Source: Candidatus Sulfopaludibacter sp. SbA3 (GTDB lineage: Bacteria > Acidobacteriota > Vicinamibacteria > Vicinamibacterales > UBA2999). Taken from it: a DNA stretch of 64,000 nt. The notes beneath the pieces were generated by a model. The model saw nothing but the letters and a program-made list of their open reading frames with translations. It ran no database searches and was not told the DNA's origin. The DNA is taken from assembly GCA_945903265.1 (NCBI GenBank), contig CAMDNQ010000010.1:70372-134371 (forward strand), read 5' to 3'. Each line of letters starts with the position of its first letter. Within the stretch, counting starts at the first letter, position 1. Shown one piece after another: positions 50,643 through 59,766 of the stretch. Position numbers and translations under genes: made by a program.

Positions 50643-52959
50643 TGACTCCTGCGCCGGTGAGCCTTACGGTGAAAGGCACCGGAGCCGCTGTTACGAACGC
50701 CCGCAGGAACTCCATTTCCGCCGGCTGATAGATCCGACGCACTTCCGCGTCCCATCCGTACGTCGGTCCGTCCGGATGCGGAGCTCTCAGCTGGATCGAG
50801 TCGTACACCGTCTGCGCTGCTGCCGACGCCGAAGCCGAAGCCGAAAACGTCTGGAACTCGTCGATCTCCATCTGCAGGAACATGTGGCGATCAGCCACCG
50901 TCCCCTCGCTCATCGAGCTGCTTCCGAACTCACGATTGACGGCGTCCGATAGCGGCGCTGCGAACCCACTGTGAGCGACCGTTTCGAACTCCCGGGTCAG
51001 GTCGAGCGAGAGAAACGCCGTGGCGCTGCGGCGAGACGCCACCAGCACGGTGCCCGGCGGTGTGCGGTTATCGAGCATCATCATTTTTTCGTGGGTGACG
51101 CCCGCGGATACGATACGCACCATTCGGAGCACCGCCTGCCGGCCGGTCGTGTACGTGACCACGAGCGCCAGCGGTCGGGTCCACACTCGAACCGTCGGAT
51201 CGTGGATCTCGAACGTCGTGGGATCGGGTTCGCTGCCGTGCCGGAGCCACGTGCGACCGACGCTGCGGCCGTCCACAACGAGCGGGACGGGGTTCACGTC
51301 GCCGGTCCAGCGCGCCTCAATCTTCGCCAGAATCGGCTCGGGATGCCTTGTCGCCGGGTCGACTGGCATATTGGTCGCCAGCGTCCCCGTCACGTGGTGC
51401 GCAACGATTCGCCATGCACACGAGCGGGAATCGGTGCGGATTGTAGAAGTCGTGTTTGCAGCGGGTCCCGCGGAGGAACCGGCCGGCGCCGCGCAGAAGA
51501 ACTCGGTCCCGGCGGCATACGTGGTCTGGCGGATATCGACATGCGGCACCGTAAACACCTGCGCCGCAACGGCGTCGTCTTCGGCGCCGAGGCGGCCCCT
51601 GAATACCAGTACGTGTTTCGCAGTCGCCCTGGCGTCGGAGGGAATCGCGATTCGCTCGAAGGTGTAGAGATCGCCAGGCGCCAGCCGGATCCGCTCGCCG
51701 CTGCCAAGCGTGGCCAGCTTCGTCCGGCGCTCTCGCGTTGAATCGGGATCGTGGCGTGCCCAGATCTCGAACACCCCTTCCATCTCTTCGTCGCTCGTGT
51801 TCCAGACGTCCATGCGGACGCCGGACGCGTCCCAGGTCACGTCGGTGACCGCCAGCGATCCGCGGAAGAAGTAGTCGAGCACCCCGCGCGCATAACCGAC
51901 GGCCCGCGGGAGCATGTGCATCGCGACCTGGTTCCAGACGAGCGGGTCGACGCATGGATACGGCGCGCGACCTACGGGCAGGCGCAGGGACATCGCGTCG
52001 GACGCGCATTCTGCCTTGAGCGGGTTGGCAGGCAGCAGTCCCTGTCCTGGGGGCCGGCTAAAATATCGCCGAACCTTGCCGAGCGGAGTGACCAGGTTGA
52101 CGGGAATCAGTCCGGCATCCGTCGGCGACGGATACTGCCCGCGCAAGGTGTCTTCGCTGAAAAAATTGGCGTTCGAGATTTCGGCCAGACCGGCGGCGAC
52201 GGGCGCGCGTGAGTCGGCACCAACGGTCACGCCTGGATTGCTGCCGTCGTAATGGTCCGCATCGACGAGAGCGGCGACTGAGGTTGGCGTGACCGCAGGG
52301 ATGGGCGCAGCAAGATACCTGGCCAGAAACTGCGCTTCCTGCGTCGCGTTCGCTTCGTGCTGGCTCCCGACCCACGCCTCGTAGGAGTTCCTGATCCTCA
52401 TCGCACCCAGCGGATGCATGTCATTCCGCGTGTGCTCAGGCACCGATGCATCAACGACAAGGTGCATCACCTGGCCTAACGCGCGGAACAAATCGGCCCA
52501 CAGTGCTTCCCGCGTGACTGGATCGTCTTCGGTCAGGGCCGAGTAATAGAGCCGGCGTGCTGCCGACCAGGACCAATCCTGGGAGGAGTCATGCATCCAC
52601 GCGACTGATGAACCAACGCTCAATGGACCGACTCTCAGTCCGGCGCGATCCAAGGGCTGTAAAGGGTCATGGAAGTGGTGGGTAAAGCGGACGTGATCGT
52701 CTTCGCGGATTCCGCCCTCGCCGAGCCATTGTTCGACCGTAAGCTGCTGGCGACCTCTTCGGAGTGACGTTAACCTTCCACGCGCAAGCGCCAACCCATG
52801 GTGGAGATACGAATCGAAATTCCACAGACCGACAATTCCAGCGGCATAAACGTTGATCGTCCTGTGGGTTTCTACGCCAAGCGCAAACGCTTGCGAGCTG
52901 GCCAAACAAACACCCGAAAGGAGTAGGCAAACGCCCACCCGCTGCTTGTTCCTGTTCAT
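50629..52959 (-). CDS. Secreted zinc phospholipase C / P1 nuclease-like protein with large C-terminal region
   Basis: A 776-residue exported protein with signal peptide (CLLLSGVCLASSQAFA). Residues about 30-210 follow the zinc-dependent phospholipase C/P1 nuclease fold: His32 (ETHRTIN), Asp88/Asp89 and His94/95 (REDDHVRFTHHFHD), His166, Asp170 and His176 (MHLVVDASVPEHTRND), and His201/Glu202. These are close to the three-zinc ligand set. The rest (about 370-776) has beta-rich segments I cannot name, with paired cysteines and an Ala/Ser-rich patch near 725. ATG 52959 overlaps the lipoprotein stop (ATGA). It might act on lipids or nucleic acids, or the fold may be used for binding only. Confidence 0.65.
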   Translation of the reverse strand: MNRNKQRVGVCLLLSGVCLASSQAFALGVETHRTINVYAAGIVGLWNFDSYLHHGLALARGRLTSLRRGRQQLTVEQWLGEGGIREDDHVRFTHHFHDPLQPLDRAGLRVGPLSVGSSVAWMHDSSQDWSWSAARRLYYSALTEDDPVTREALWADLFRALGQVMHLVVDASVPEHTRNDMHPLGAMRIRNSYEAWVGSQHEANATQEAQFLARYLAAPIPAVTPTSVAALVDADHYDGSNPGVTVGADSRAPVAAGLAEISNANFFSEDTLRGQYPSPTDAGLIPVNLVTPLGKVRRYFSRPPGQGLLPANPLKAECASDAMSLRLPVGRAPYPCVDPLVWNQVAMHMLPRAVGYARGVLDYFFRGSLAVTDVTWDASGVRMDVWNTSDEEMEGVFEIWARHDPDSTRERRTKLATLGSGERIRLAPGDLYTFERIAIPSDARATAKHVLVFRGRLGAEDDAVAAQVFTVPHVDIRQTTYAAGTEFFCAAPAGSSAGPAANTTSTIRTDSRSCAWRIVAHHVTGTLATNMPVDPATRHPEPILAKIEARWTGDVNPVPLVVDGRSVGRTWLRHGSEPDPTTFEIHDPTVRVWTRPLALVVTYTTGRQAVLRMVRIVSAGVTHEKMMMLDNRTPPGTVLVASRRSATAFLSLDLTREFETVAHSGFAAPLSDAVNREFGSSSMSEGTVADRHMFLQMEIDEFQTFSASASASAAAQTVYDSIQLRAPHPDGPTYGWDAEVRRIYQPAEMEFLRAFVTAAPVPFTVRLTGAGVTGTQ

Positions 52960-53474
52960 CGATAATCACCGCATTGAAGCCTCGCTTTGTACGCATCCTG
53001 CGCCGCAACGAAGCTCGCCACGCTACTGTGCGCCGCAGCCATGAGTCCAAGAGGCTCAAACTTGCATTGTTCGTCCCGAGTCAGTAGCTGTCGCATCCCA
53101 ATGAATGTCGGATCGACGTAAGGCCTACCCTCGCCGGTTACGACGGCAGCGCCTTCCGTCACGTAGCCGGGCACGAAGACGTCGATTCGCGGCGCATTCA
53201 CCCACGCCGTCATCCATCGCCTCTCATACGGAATCTCGAAGCGACCGGCGGCATCCGTGACCGTCTCGCGTGCGTCGTAAAACGATTGACCCGAATGAAG
53301 GCTGGGACGGTCGCGGACCCACATCACCATCACGTGGGCGCCGGCGATCGGGTCGCCGGTATCGAAGTCGACCACCTGCCCGCGAAAGGGGCCCCACTGC
53401 TCCTGTCCCATCCGGCATGCGGCCGTGAGGGACAGCGCGACGAGGCAGAGAGCCATGCGCGTCAGAATTGCCAT
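52956..53474 (-). CDS. Lipoprotein with carboxypeptidase-regulatory-like (Ig-type) domain
   Basis: ATG 53474, with GGGAGG 8 nt upstream, gives 172 residues: a lipoprotein signal MAILTRMALCLVALSLTAAC with Cys in the lipobox, then a beta-sandwich beginning FRGQVVDFDTGDPIAGAHVMV, the pattern of CarboxypepD_reg domains (GxVxDxxTGxPIxGAxV), with AAGRFEIPY later. The last 50 residues (RDEQCKFEPLGLMAAAHSS) are helical. The start lies inside the upstream gene and the stop overlaps the phospholipase-like gene, so the three genes are translationally linked. Confidence 0.7.
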   Translation of the reverse strand: MAILTRMALCLVALSLTAACRMGQEQWGPFRGQVVDFDTGDPIAGAHVMVMWVRDRPSLHSGQSFYDARETVTDAAGRFEIPYERRWMTAWVNAPRIDVFVPGYVTEGAAVVTGEGRPYVDPTFIGMRQLLTRDEQCKFEPLGLMAAAHSSVASFVAAQDAYKARLQCGDYR

Positions 53475-56026
53475 AACCGCCACCTCCCGTCAGCATCCAG
53501 CGCAAACGACACCGGGAACGAGAACATCAACCCGTCCACCGCCCGCATCATCTCGCATTCGACCCGATCTCCCTCGACACCGACGATATCGATGTCCGTG
53601 AATATCGCATCAACCTCCGCAAGCGCCGCGCCGAGCTGCTCGAAGTAGTCGCGCCAGACCTGGCGCCGTGCCGTGTGAACGAATGCTGCCGCCTGGCCGG
53701 CATCCCCCTGCCGCAGCGCGTCCTTCAGGCCGTTCCAGACGGTACGAAGAGCCAGTTCGAGCGCGGGGCGATCGTAGGCGGTGACAGCGGCGCGCCGCTG
53801 CTGCGACAGGCCATCAGCTGTTGTCACGGCGATCGTTGCGAGAAATGCGCCTGCGGCGCCATACATAAACTGCCGCTCGTCTGGCCGCTCGCCTGAATAG
53901 TCGACCGTCCCGTCGCTCTCGAGATCGATCGTGTACATCCCACTCGGGAGAGACGCGACACCAAACGACACGGTCAGCGGCACGATTCCGGCCGCTGGCA
54001 CGGCCGGAATCCCCGTGCGCGGCCCGGCAGCCTCCTGCACCAACAGGTCGACCGCGTGGAGAGCCACGGCTCCCGTGCCGTCTGTCGCGGTGACCACGAT
54101 GTTCTTTTGGCCGTTCAGCACCGGCACTTCGAACGCGAATCGTCCTCCAACCACCGGGGCGGTGACCGCATCCGTCAGCAGGCGTAGCTCCGCAGGAAGA
54201 GGAACTGACACCCTCAGGGGCGAGACCCCGCCCGCCTCGCCGCGAACCCATACCGTGGGTGTCGTGACCACCGTGCCCGGCTGGGGCTCGGCGACCTCAA
54301 GGCGCACGGCTCCAACCTGAAACTCCCACTTCGCAGGCGTCGCATCCTCGTTCCCTGCGAGATCGCGCGCTCTGACCTCGAAGGTGTGACCGCCCACCGC
54401 CAGCTGCTCGAAGGTCTCACTGGTGCCCGCCTGATACGGCGACCAGGCCTCGAGGTCGAGACGCCACGAATACTCGATCACTGGCGACAGAAGATCGATG
54501 CCGCCGAAGGTGAACATTGCCGATCGTTCCGCAATGTGGCGCGCTGGGTGTTGGACGAGCGAGACGTGCGGCGGCGTACGGTCGATGACGAGAAGCTGCG
54601 CCGCGCTCGCGTGATTGCCCGCACGATCCGCGGCAATCGCCGTCAGCGTATGCACACCCTCGGCGATCCGCCCGACATCCGCGACCGCCTGCGCCGCAAG
54701 GTGCAATTCGCCTCCGGCCGCGTGGGCGCCTCCAACCTCCGCGTCGTCCAGGAGAAAGCGGAGCGACGCCATTCCCGAGCCCTCGTCCGTGCCGCTGGCC
54801 GCGAGCGTGGTCGCATCGCGGACGTATGCGGCAACGGCAGGTGACGTCAGCGTCACGGCCGGAGGCCTGTCGTCATGGACAACGACGCTGCGGGCCGGCG
54901 GGCTGGCAAGTCCAGCGCCCTCCGCCCCTGTTGCCACCACGAGGACCGTCGTCGCACTGTTCGGGGCGAGTGCAGCCCTCGTTTCGAATCGTCCCGTCCT
55001 CTCGTCAGCCGTGGTCACTGCCTGGACCGCACCGTCCGCGAACACCTCCACGAGGGAAGCGCGGTCTGCCGTACCCGCCACAGCGACGGACGGTTGGTTG
55101 GTGAAACCTGGAAGCGATGTGATGGGTGCGGAGGGCGCCATGAACCGCCACAGCCGCCCGTCCGGCCAGGCGTCAGCCGCGAGCAGGTGCCCGGACGGCT
55201 CCAGCGCAACCGCCCCAGGACCCCGCAATCCCGTGGCAAACCGCGTGGTGCGGCCAGACGACTCCTCGTATTTCAGGATGCCGGCCCGTGCCGCGCCGCC
55301 AGCGCCCACGGGCCACCCGCTGATATACGCATTGCCAAACCGGTCTGCCACGATTCCCCTTGCGTGCCACCGCCGGACAATCGGCGTCACGCTGCCGACG
55401 GACCCGTCCGGGTGAAGGCGCACTCTTTCGACTGATGTCGGCGTGGCGATGAGCAGCGCCGACTCGGTCACCGCCAGCGCACGGACGGCCGGCATGCCCG
55501 ACATGACGGTCACCAGACCGCCCGATGGTTCGAGGCTTCTCACCTCATCCCCGCCGCGCCCGTGCACGGCAATCCAGACCCGCCCGTCGGGGCCGACCGC
55601 GAGCGCGGACGGCTGCCTCAGATCGCCGGCCGCGACGACCGTGCTGCCACCCGGTAACAGCTGCAGCAGACGCCCTGCACGCGCCTCAAGGATGAAGACG
55701 CTGCCATCATCAGTCGTCGCGACTCCCACGGGAGCATGCAGATCGCGAAGCGCTACTTCGGCCACCCCATCTGCCGAAATCCGGCTGAGCGTGCCTGCCA
55801 CTCTGTCGGCGACGAGCAGCGCGCCAGTCGGCTCCGCCGCCAGGCCGGACACGTCCGCGAAGCCGGACCCGACCACGTGAGCGGATGCGAGCGCCTCGAA
55901 CCCGGGTTCATGCGGCGCTCCACGGCCCTGAGGCACTCTCGCATCACCAGGGACGCTCATCGCGGTCCCGATGAGGAACGACGCGACGCGGAGCTGCCGG
56001 AGGGAGAGGCGCCAGGAGTGAGACAT
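53462..56026 (-). CDS. Secreted NHL/SMP-30-type beta-propeller protein with Ig-like repeats
   Basis: An 854-residue exported protein with N-terminal signal (LRVASFLIGTAMSVPGDA). Residues about 45-330 contain NHL-type blades (SGLAAEPTGALLVADRVAGTLSRI, PVGVATTDDGSVFILEARAGRLLQL and LAVGPDGRVWIAV). Residues about 385-670 hold Ig/bacterial-Ig-like domains (PPAVTLTSPAVAAYV, TPPHVSLVQHPARHI and ARDLAGNEDATPAKWEF), then a PKD-like part (VPLTVSFGVASL) and a C-terminal domain of about 90 residues (ALELALRTVWNGLKDALRQGD) that looks NTF2-like. The layout suggests an extracellular sensing, binding or scaffold protein. It leads a three-gene operon; the lipoprotein gene overlaps its end by 13 nt. Confidence 0.7.
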   Translation of the reverse strand: MSHSWRLSLRQLRVASFLIGTAMSVPGDARVPQGRGAPHEPGFEALASAHVVGSGFADVSGLAAEPTGALLVADRVAGTLSRISADGVAEVALRDLHAPVGVATTDDGSVFILEARAGRLLQLLPGGSTVVAAGDLRQPSALAVGPDGRVWIAVHGRGGDEVRSLEPSGGLVTVMSGMPAVRALAVTESALLIATPTSVERVRLHPDGSVGSVTPIVRRWHARGIVADRFGNAYISGWPVGAGGAARAGILKYEESSGRTTRFATGLRGPGAVALEPSGHLLAADAWPDGRLWRFMAPSAPITSLPGFTNQPSVAVAGTADRASLVEVFADGAVQAVTTADERTGRFETRAALAPNSATTVLVVATGAEGAGLASPPARSVVVHDDRPPAVTLTSPAVAAYVRDATTLAASGTDEGSGMASLRFLLDDAEVGGAHAAGGELHLAAQAVADVGRIAEGVHTLTAIAADRAGNHASAAQLLVIDRTPPHVSLVQHPARHIAERSAMFTFGGIDLLSPVIEYSWRLDLEAWSPYQAGTSETFEQLAVGGHTFEVRARDLAGNEDATPAKWEFQVGAVRLEVAEPQPGTVVTTPTVWVRGEAGGVSPLRVSVPLPAELRLLTDAVTAPVVGGRFAFEVPVLNGQKNIVVTATDGTGAVALHAVDLLVQEAAGPRTGIPAVPAAGIVPLTVSFGVASLPSGMYTIDLESDGTVDYSGERPDERQFMYGAAGAFLATIAVTTADGLSQQRRAAVTAYDRPALELALRTVWNGLKDALRQGDAGQAAAFVHTARRQVWRDYFEQLGAALAEVDAIFTDIDIVGVEGDRVECEMMRAVDGLMFSFPVSFALDADGRWRLWQF

Positions 56027-56204
56027 CGTTGCGCATTCGCATCAGCAACGACGGCGCCTGACGGGCGAGCCGACTGGCGTGGCGCCAATCTGATGGTTCC
56101 GTGCGGGTTAGCACGATTCGTCTACGGGGGGCGGAGACAGGGCGTGTCGAAACGTTAACCCCGGTTGCGCGGCACGCCGTACGACACGGACAGCCGTACG
56201 TAGA

Positions 56205-56230
56205 ACGGGCCGGCTCGGCAGCCGGCCCGT
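56205..56230 (-). terminator. Hairpin downstream of the ribosomal operon
   Basis: ACGGGCCGGCT-CGGC-AGCCGGCCCGT has perfect 11-bp GC-rich arms with a 4-nt loop, 26 nt after the rplQ stop in transcription order. No T-run follows, so it may act as a 3' stabiliser or a Rho-assisted end. Confidence 0.6.
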
Positions 56231-56255
56231 GCAGGAGTGATCGAGAACGAACGAA

Positions 56256-56849
56256 CTAGGAACCGCCGGCCTTCCGCGGCGTCGTCGACCTGCGGGACGA
56301 TCCCTTGGTCTGCCCGCCGGACTGCCCCTTCGATCCGCTGTCGTCGTTCTTGCCGCCGCGCATCCGGGATGCCGCGGCCTTCAGACGATCGCCGACGCCC
56401 TTGGCCTTCGGCTTCGCGGCTTCCTTGTCGGCGGCCTTCTGCTCGGCCTCGCGCGGGTTGAATTCGCTTCCCACCAGCTCGATCTGCGCAACATCGGCAC
56501 CGTCGCCCCGGCGGCTGCCAATCTTGAGGATGCGCGTGTAGCCGCCAGGCCGCTCGGCAAAGCGAGGCGCGATGGTGTCGAACAGCTTGACGACGACCGC
56601 CTTGTCGTTCAACTCGGCCGCCACGAGCCGGCGCGCGTTGAGCCCCCGGCCGTTCGCCGTTTCGCTGGCCGCGGCTCCCCGCTTGGCAATCGTGATGAGC
56701 CGCTCGACGAACGGACGAAGCTCCTTCGCCTTGGGAAGGGTGGTCTCGATCCGCTCGTGCCGGATCAGCGCCACCGCCTGGTTGCGCAGCAGCGCAATCC
56801 GGTGCTCGGTGACGCGTCCGAGCTTTCGATGTGCAACGTTGTGTCTCAT
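56256..56849 (-). CDS. rplQ: 50S ribosomal protein L17 with long C-terminal extension
   Basis: L17 lies at the exit-tunnel side of the 50S subunit. Residues 1-117 match the family from [29 protein letters not shown] to [27 protein letters not shown]. An additional 70 residues, rich in Lys, Ala, Gly and Ser, form a disordered basic tail that most L17 proteins lack. It is the last gene of the operon; the hairpin at 56205-56230 follows. Confidence 0.95.
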   Translation of the reverse strand: MRHNVAHRKLGRVTEHRIALLRNQAVALIRHERIETTLPKAKELRPFVERLITIAKRGAAASETANGRGLNARRLVAAELNDKAVVVKLFDTIAPRFAERPGGYTRILKIGSRRGDGADVAQIELVGSEFNPREAEQKAADKEAAKPKAKGVGDRLKAAASRMRGGKNDDSGSKGQSGGQTKGSSRRSTTPRKAGGS

Positions 56850-56855
56850 GGTGCG

Positions 56856-57842
56856 CTATTCCTGATGTACCTGCGCCGGCTGGTCGAGGCGCATCCCGAG
56901 ATTGAGGCCCATGCCGTGCAGGATCTCCTTGATCTCGTTGAGCGACTTCCGGCCAAAGTTCTTCGTACGGAGCATCTCCGCTTCCGTCTTCTGGACAAGC
57001 TCGCGAATGGTGCGGATGTTCGCGTTCTTGAGACAGTTGTATGACCGCACGGACAGCTCGAGCTCCTCGACGCTCTTGTCGAGATTCTCGTTGGTCACGA
57101 CGCCGCGCTCCTGGCCGCCCTGCGCCTCCTGCATGTCGTCATCCGCGTCCTCGACGTTGATGAAGATGTTCAGGTGGTCGCGAACGAGCTTGGCCGCCAG
57201 CGACACGGCGTCGCGCGCCGCTACGGAGCCGTTGGTCCAGACGTCGATCGTCAGCTTGTCGTAGTCGGTCGTCTGGCCCAGGCGTGCCGCCTCGACCAGG
57301 TAGTTCACCTTCTTCACCGGCGAGTGGACCGAATCAATCGGAATCCAGCCAATGCCGAGGTCTTCATCGAAGTTCTTGTCGGCCGACACGTAGCCGCGGC
57401 CGCGCTTGATCCGGAGCTCCATGTGGAGCTTCCCGCCCGCCGAAATCGTGGCGATGTGCGCTTCCGGCTCGAGTATCTCGAGATCCGCGTCCACGCTGAT
57501 GTCCTTCGCGCGGACGATACCCGGCTTCTCCACACGGACACTCAGCGTCTTCGTCGCATCGCTGTGCATCTTCAGCGGAATCTGCTTCAGGTTGAGAATG
57601 ATGTCGGTCGCGTCCTCGACCACGCCTGGAATCGGCGAGAACTCGTGCAGGACGCCGTCAATCTTCACCGCCGTGATGGCAGCGCCTTCAATCGAGGAGA
57701 GCAGCACGCGCCGCAGCGAGTTGCCAATCGTGGTGCCGAAGCCGCGCTCGAACGGCTGCGCGTAGAACCGGCCGAACCGGTCGGTGAGGGTGTCGCGCTC
57801 CAACTCGAGACGCTTCGGACGCTGAAAACCTTTCCAGAGCAT
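56856..57842 (-). CDS. rpoA: RNA polymerase alpha subunit
   Basis: A 328-residue protein. The N-terminal assembly domain ([27 protein letters not shown]) is followed by an acidic linker of about 25 residues and the C-terminal domain that binds promoter DNA and activators ([38 protein letters not shown]). Normal length and order in the alpha operon, between rpsD and rplQ. The start follows a structured 129-bp spacer. Confidence 0.97.
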   Translation of the reverse strand: MLWKGFQRPKRLELERDTLTDRFGRFYAQPFERGFGTTIGNSLRRVLLSSIEGAAITAVKIDGVLHEFSPIPGVVEDATDIILNLKQIPLKMHSDATKTLSVRVEKPGIVRAKDISVDADLEILEPEAHIATISAGGKLHMELRIKRGRGYVSADKNFDEDLGIGWIPIDSVHSPVKKVNYLVEAARLGQTTDYDKLTIDVWTNGSVAARDAVSLAAKLVRDHLNIFINVEDADDDMQEAQGGQERGVVTNENLDKSVEELELSVRSYNCLKNANIRTIRELVQKTEAEMLRTKNFGRKSLNEIKEILHGMGLNLGMRLDQPAQVHQE

Positions 57843-57865
57843 GTGCGTTCCTTTCGCGAACGGGC

Positions 57866-57970
57866 CGGCAGTCCCGGCCTCCAGACCTGCATGTGTGTCC
57901 GCCGGCCTCCCACCGCAGGTCTGTAAGGCTGCGGGCCGACGGGTGCGAACGCGCGGACGAAAGCCCGCGC
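57866..57970 (-). promoter_or_regulatory. Structured spacer between rpsD and rpoA
   Basis: Contains the inverted repeat CAGACCTGC (57882-57890) / GCAGGTCTG (57915-57923) and, near the rpsD stop, GCGCGG-ACGAAAGC-CCGCGC. Possible roles are processing, attenuation or S4-mediated control, as known for alpha operons. None is proven here. Confidence 0.35.
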
Positions 57971-57971
57971 G

Positions 57972-58601
57972 CTACTTGCTATAGAGCTCGACGATGAGCT
58001 GTTCCTGCACGGGCAGATTGATCTGCTCGCGCGTGGGCACCGATCCCACCGTGGCCGCGAGCGCCTCGGCGTCGAAGCGGAGCCACTCGGGAACGCCGCG
58101 CCCCTTCACTTCCTCGAGCGCATGGAGAATCGCCGGCGCGTTCTTGCTGCGCTGGCGGACGGCGATCACGTCGCCCGGCTTCACCGAATACGACGGAATG
58201 TCGACCTTGCGGCCGTTGATGGTGAAGTGGCCGTGTCGCACGAGCTGCCGCGCCTGCGCACGCGAGGTCGCGAAGCCCAGACGGTAGGTCACGTTGTCGA
58301 AGCGCCGCTCGAGCAGCTGCAGGAGCGTCTCGCCGGTGATCCCGCGGGTCCGCTCCGCCTGCTCGAAATAGCGGCGGAACTGGTCCTCGAGGACCCCGTA
58401 AATGCGCTTCACCTTCTGCTTTTCGCGCAGCTGCACGCCGTAGCCGACGAGCTTCTGCTTCCGCGTCTTGCCGTGCTGCCCGGGCGCGAAGTTGCGCTTC
58501 TCGATGCCGCACTTGTCCGTGTAGCAGCGCTCGCCCTTGAGGAACAGCTTCATGCCCTCCCGGCGGCACAGACGGCAGACCGGACCTATATATCTCGCCA
58601 T
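57972..58601 (-). CDS. rpsD: 30S ribosomal protein S4, zinc-binding form
   Basis: A 209-residue S4 with [18 protein letters not shown] and CYTDKC at the N-terminus, giving four Cys in C-x2-C-x13-C-x4-C order, the zinc-binding type. The RNA-binding S4 domain is at 95-155. S4 nucleates 30S assembly and in many bacteria represses its own operon. It precedes rpoA, which is the usual order. Confidence 0.96.
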   Translation of the reverse strand: MARYIGPVCRLCRREGMKLFLKGERCYTDKCGIEKRNFAPGQHGKTRKQKLVGYGVQLREKQKVKRIYGVLEDQFRRYFEQAERTRGITGETLLQLLERRFDNVTYRLGFATSRAQARQLVRHGHFTINGRKVDIPSYSVKPGDVIAVRQRSKNAPAILHALEEVKGRGVPEWLRFDAEALAATVGSVPTREQINLPVQEQLIVELYSK

Positions 58602-58602
58602 G

Positions 58603-59049
58603 TCAGACCCTTCTCCGTTTCGTCGGCCGGCAGCCGTTGTGCGGGATCGGCGTGACGTCGCGGATCGACTTCACCTCGATGCCCACCGTCTGCAGCGCCC
58701 GGATGGCCGACTCTCGACCGGAGCCGGGACCCTTCACGCGCACCTCGGCGGATCGCAGGCCGTAGGTTTTCGCCGCGTTGCCCGCATTCATCGCCGCCTG
58801 CGTGGCCGCGAACGGCGTCCCCTTGCGGGAGCCCTTGAATCCGATGCCGCCGGCGCTCGACCAGGCGATCACGTTTCCTTCGATGTCGGTAATCGTGACG
58901 TGCGTGTTATTGAAGGACGCGTAGATGTGCACGTAGCCGTGGTGCACGACCCGCTTCTCTCCGCGCTTCTTGAACGCCTTCTTGGGCTTCTTTGTCCCCT
59001 CGCCCTTCTCGGGGGCGCCGGAGGTTGCTGCTGCGTCTGCTTTAGCCAT
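58603..59049 (-). CDS. rpsK: 30S ribosomal protein S11
   Basis: A 148-residue S11 with an N-terminal extension of about 30 residues (Ala/Glu/Lys-rich), followed by the conserved [35 protein letters not shown] and the C-terminal [16 protein letters not shown]. It lies in the 30S platform near the decoding site and begins 10 nt after rpsM. Confidence 0.96.
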   Translation of the reverse strand: MAKADAAATSGAPEKGEGTKKPKKAFKKRGEKRVVHHGYVHIYASFNNTHVTITDIEGNVIAWSSAGGIGFKGSRKGTPFAATQAAMNAGNAAKTYGLRSAEVRVKGPGSGRESAIRALQTVGIEVKSIRDVTPIPHNGCRPTKRRRV

Positions 59050-59059
59050 GTCTTAACTC

Positions 59060-59434
59060 TTAGACCGTTTTCTTCTTGGCGACCGCGCCCTTGCGCGGGC
59101 CCTTGCGCGTCCGCGCGTTCGTCCGCGTCCGCTGGCCGCGCACCGGCAGATTCCGGCGGTGGCGCAGGCCGCGATAGCAGCCGATCTCCATCAGCCGCTT
59201 GATGTTCATCGAGATCTCCTTGCGGAGGTCGCCCTCGACGCCGCCCACTTCCTCGATGACCCGGCTGATCTTCCGGACGTCGTCTTCCGACAGGTCCTTG
59301 ATGCGGATGTCGGGGCTCACGCCCGCCGCGCTCAGGATGTCGTTCGACCGTTTGCGGCCGATCCCGTAGATATAGGTGAGCCCGATCTCGATGCGCTTGG
59401 TGCGCGGAAGATCGACGCCAGCAATACGTGCCAT
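59060..59434 (-). CDS. rpsM: 30S ribosomal protein S13
   Basis: A 124-residue S13 with the classical [26 protein letters not shown] opening, the helix-hairpin-helix part, and the basic tail ([25 protein letters not shown]) that contacts tRNA in the P site. Standard length and position after rpmJ. Confidence 0.97.
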   Translation of the reverse strand: MARIAGVDLPRTKRIEIGLTYIYGIGRKRSNDILSAAGVSPDIRIKDLSEDDVRKISRVIEEVGGVEGDLRKEISMNIKRLMEIGCYRGLRHRRNLPVRGQRTRTNARTRKGPRKGAVAKKKTV

Positions 59435-59437
59435 CGG

Positions 59438-59551
59438 TTATCCCTGCCTCTGCTTGTGTTTGCTGTTCGTGCAAATGACGCGCACCACGCCGCGGCGGCG
59501 CACCACCTTGCACTTGTCGCAAATCTTCTTCACGGACGCCCTGACCTTCAT
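59438..59551 (-). CDS. rpmJ: 50S ribosomal protein L36 (missing from the ORF track)
   Basis: The 37-residue product [37 protein letters not shown] is a canonical L36 with Cys11, Cys14, Cys27 and His32 as zinc ligands. It was found by reading the gap between rpsM and infA on the minus strand. Its start overlaps the infA stop by 4 nt (ATGA). Confidence 0.96.
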   Translation of the reverse strand: MKVRASVKKICDKCKVVRRRGVVRVICTNSKHKQRQG

Positions 59552-59766
59552 AAGTCCAGCTTTCGCACAATTCTTCCGCGCGTGACGTCACGCGCCGTCA
59601 ACTCGATTACCACTCGATCCCCGACGATCAGCCGGACGAAATTCAGGTCCGGTCCGCCGCCGACGTGCGCCGTCACGCGGCTCCCGTCGATCTCCACCCG
59701 ATACAAACCGCTCGGCAGCTGCGCCTCGATCGTCCCCTCGGCCAGCCGCGGCTCAGTGCTTACCAA
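59548..59766 (-). CDS. infA: Translation initiation factor IF-1, divergent
   Basis: A 72-residue OB-fold protein. Elements [45 protein letters not shown] match the S1/IF-1 fold and its typical ending. The core helix region ([14 protein letters not shown]) departs from the usual HISGKMRMNYIRI. The start is TTG 59766, overlapping the map stop by 7 nt. Position between map and rpmJ is the classical infA place. Confidence 0.9.
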   Translation of the reverse strand: MVSTEPRLAEGTIEAQLPSGLYRVEIDGSRVTAHVGGGPDLNFVRLIVGDRVVIELTARDVTRGRIVRKLDL

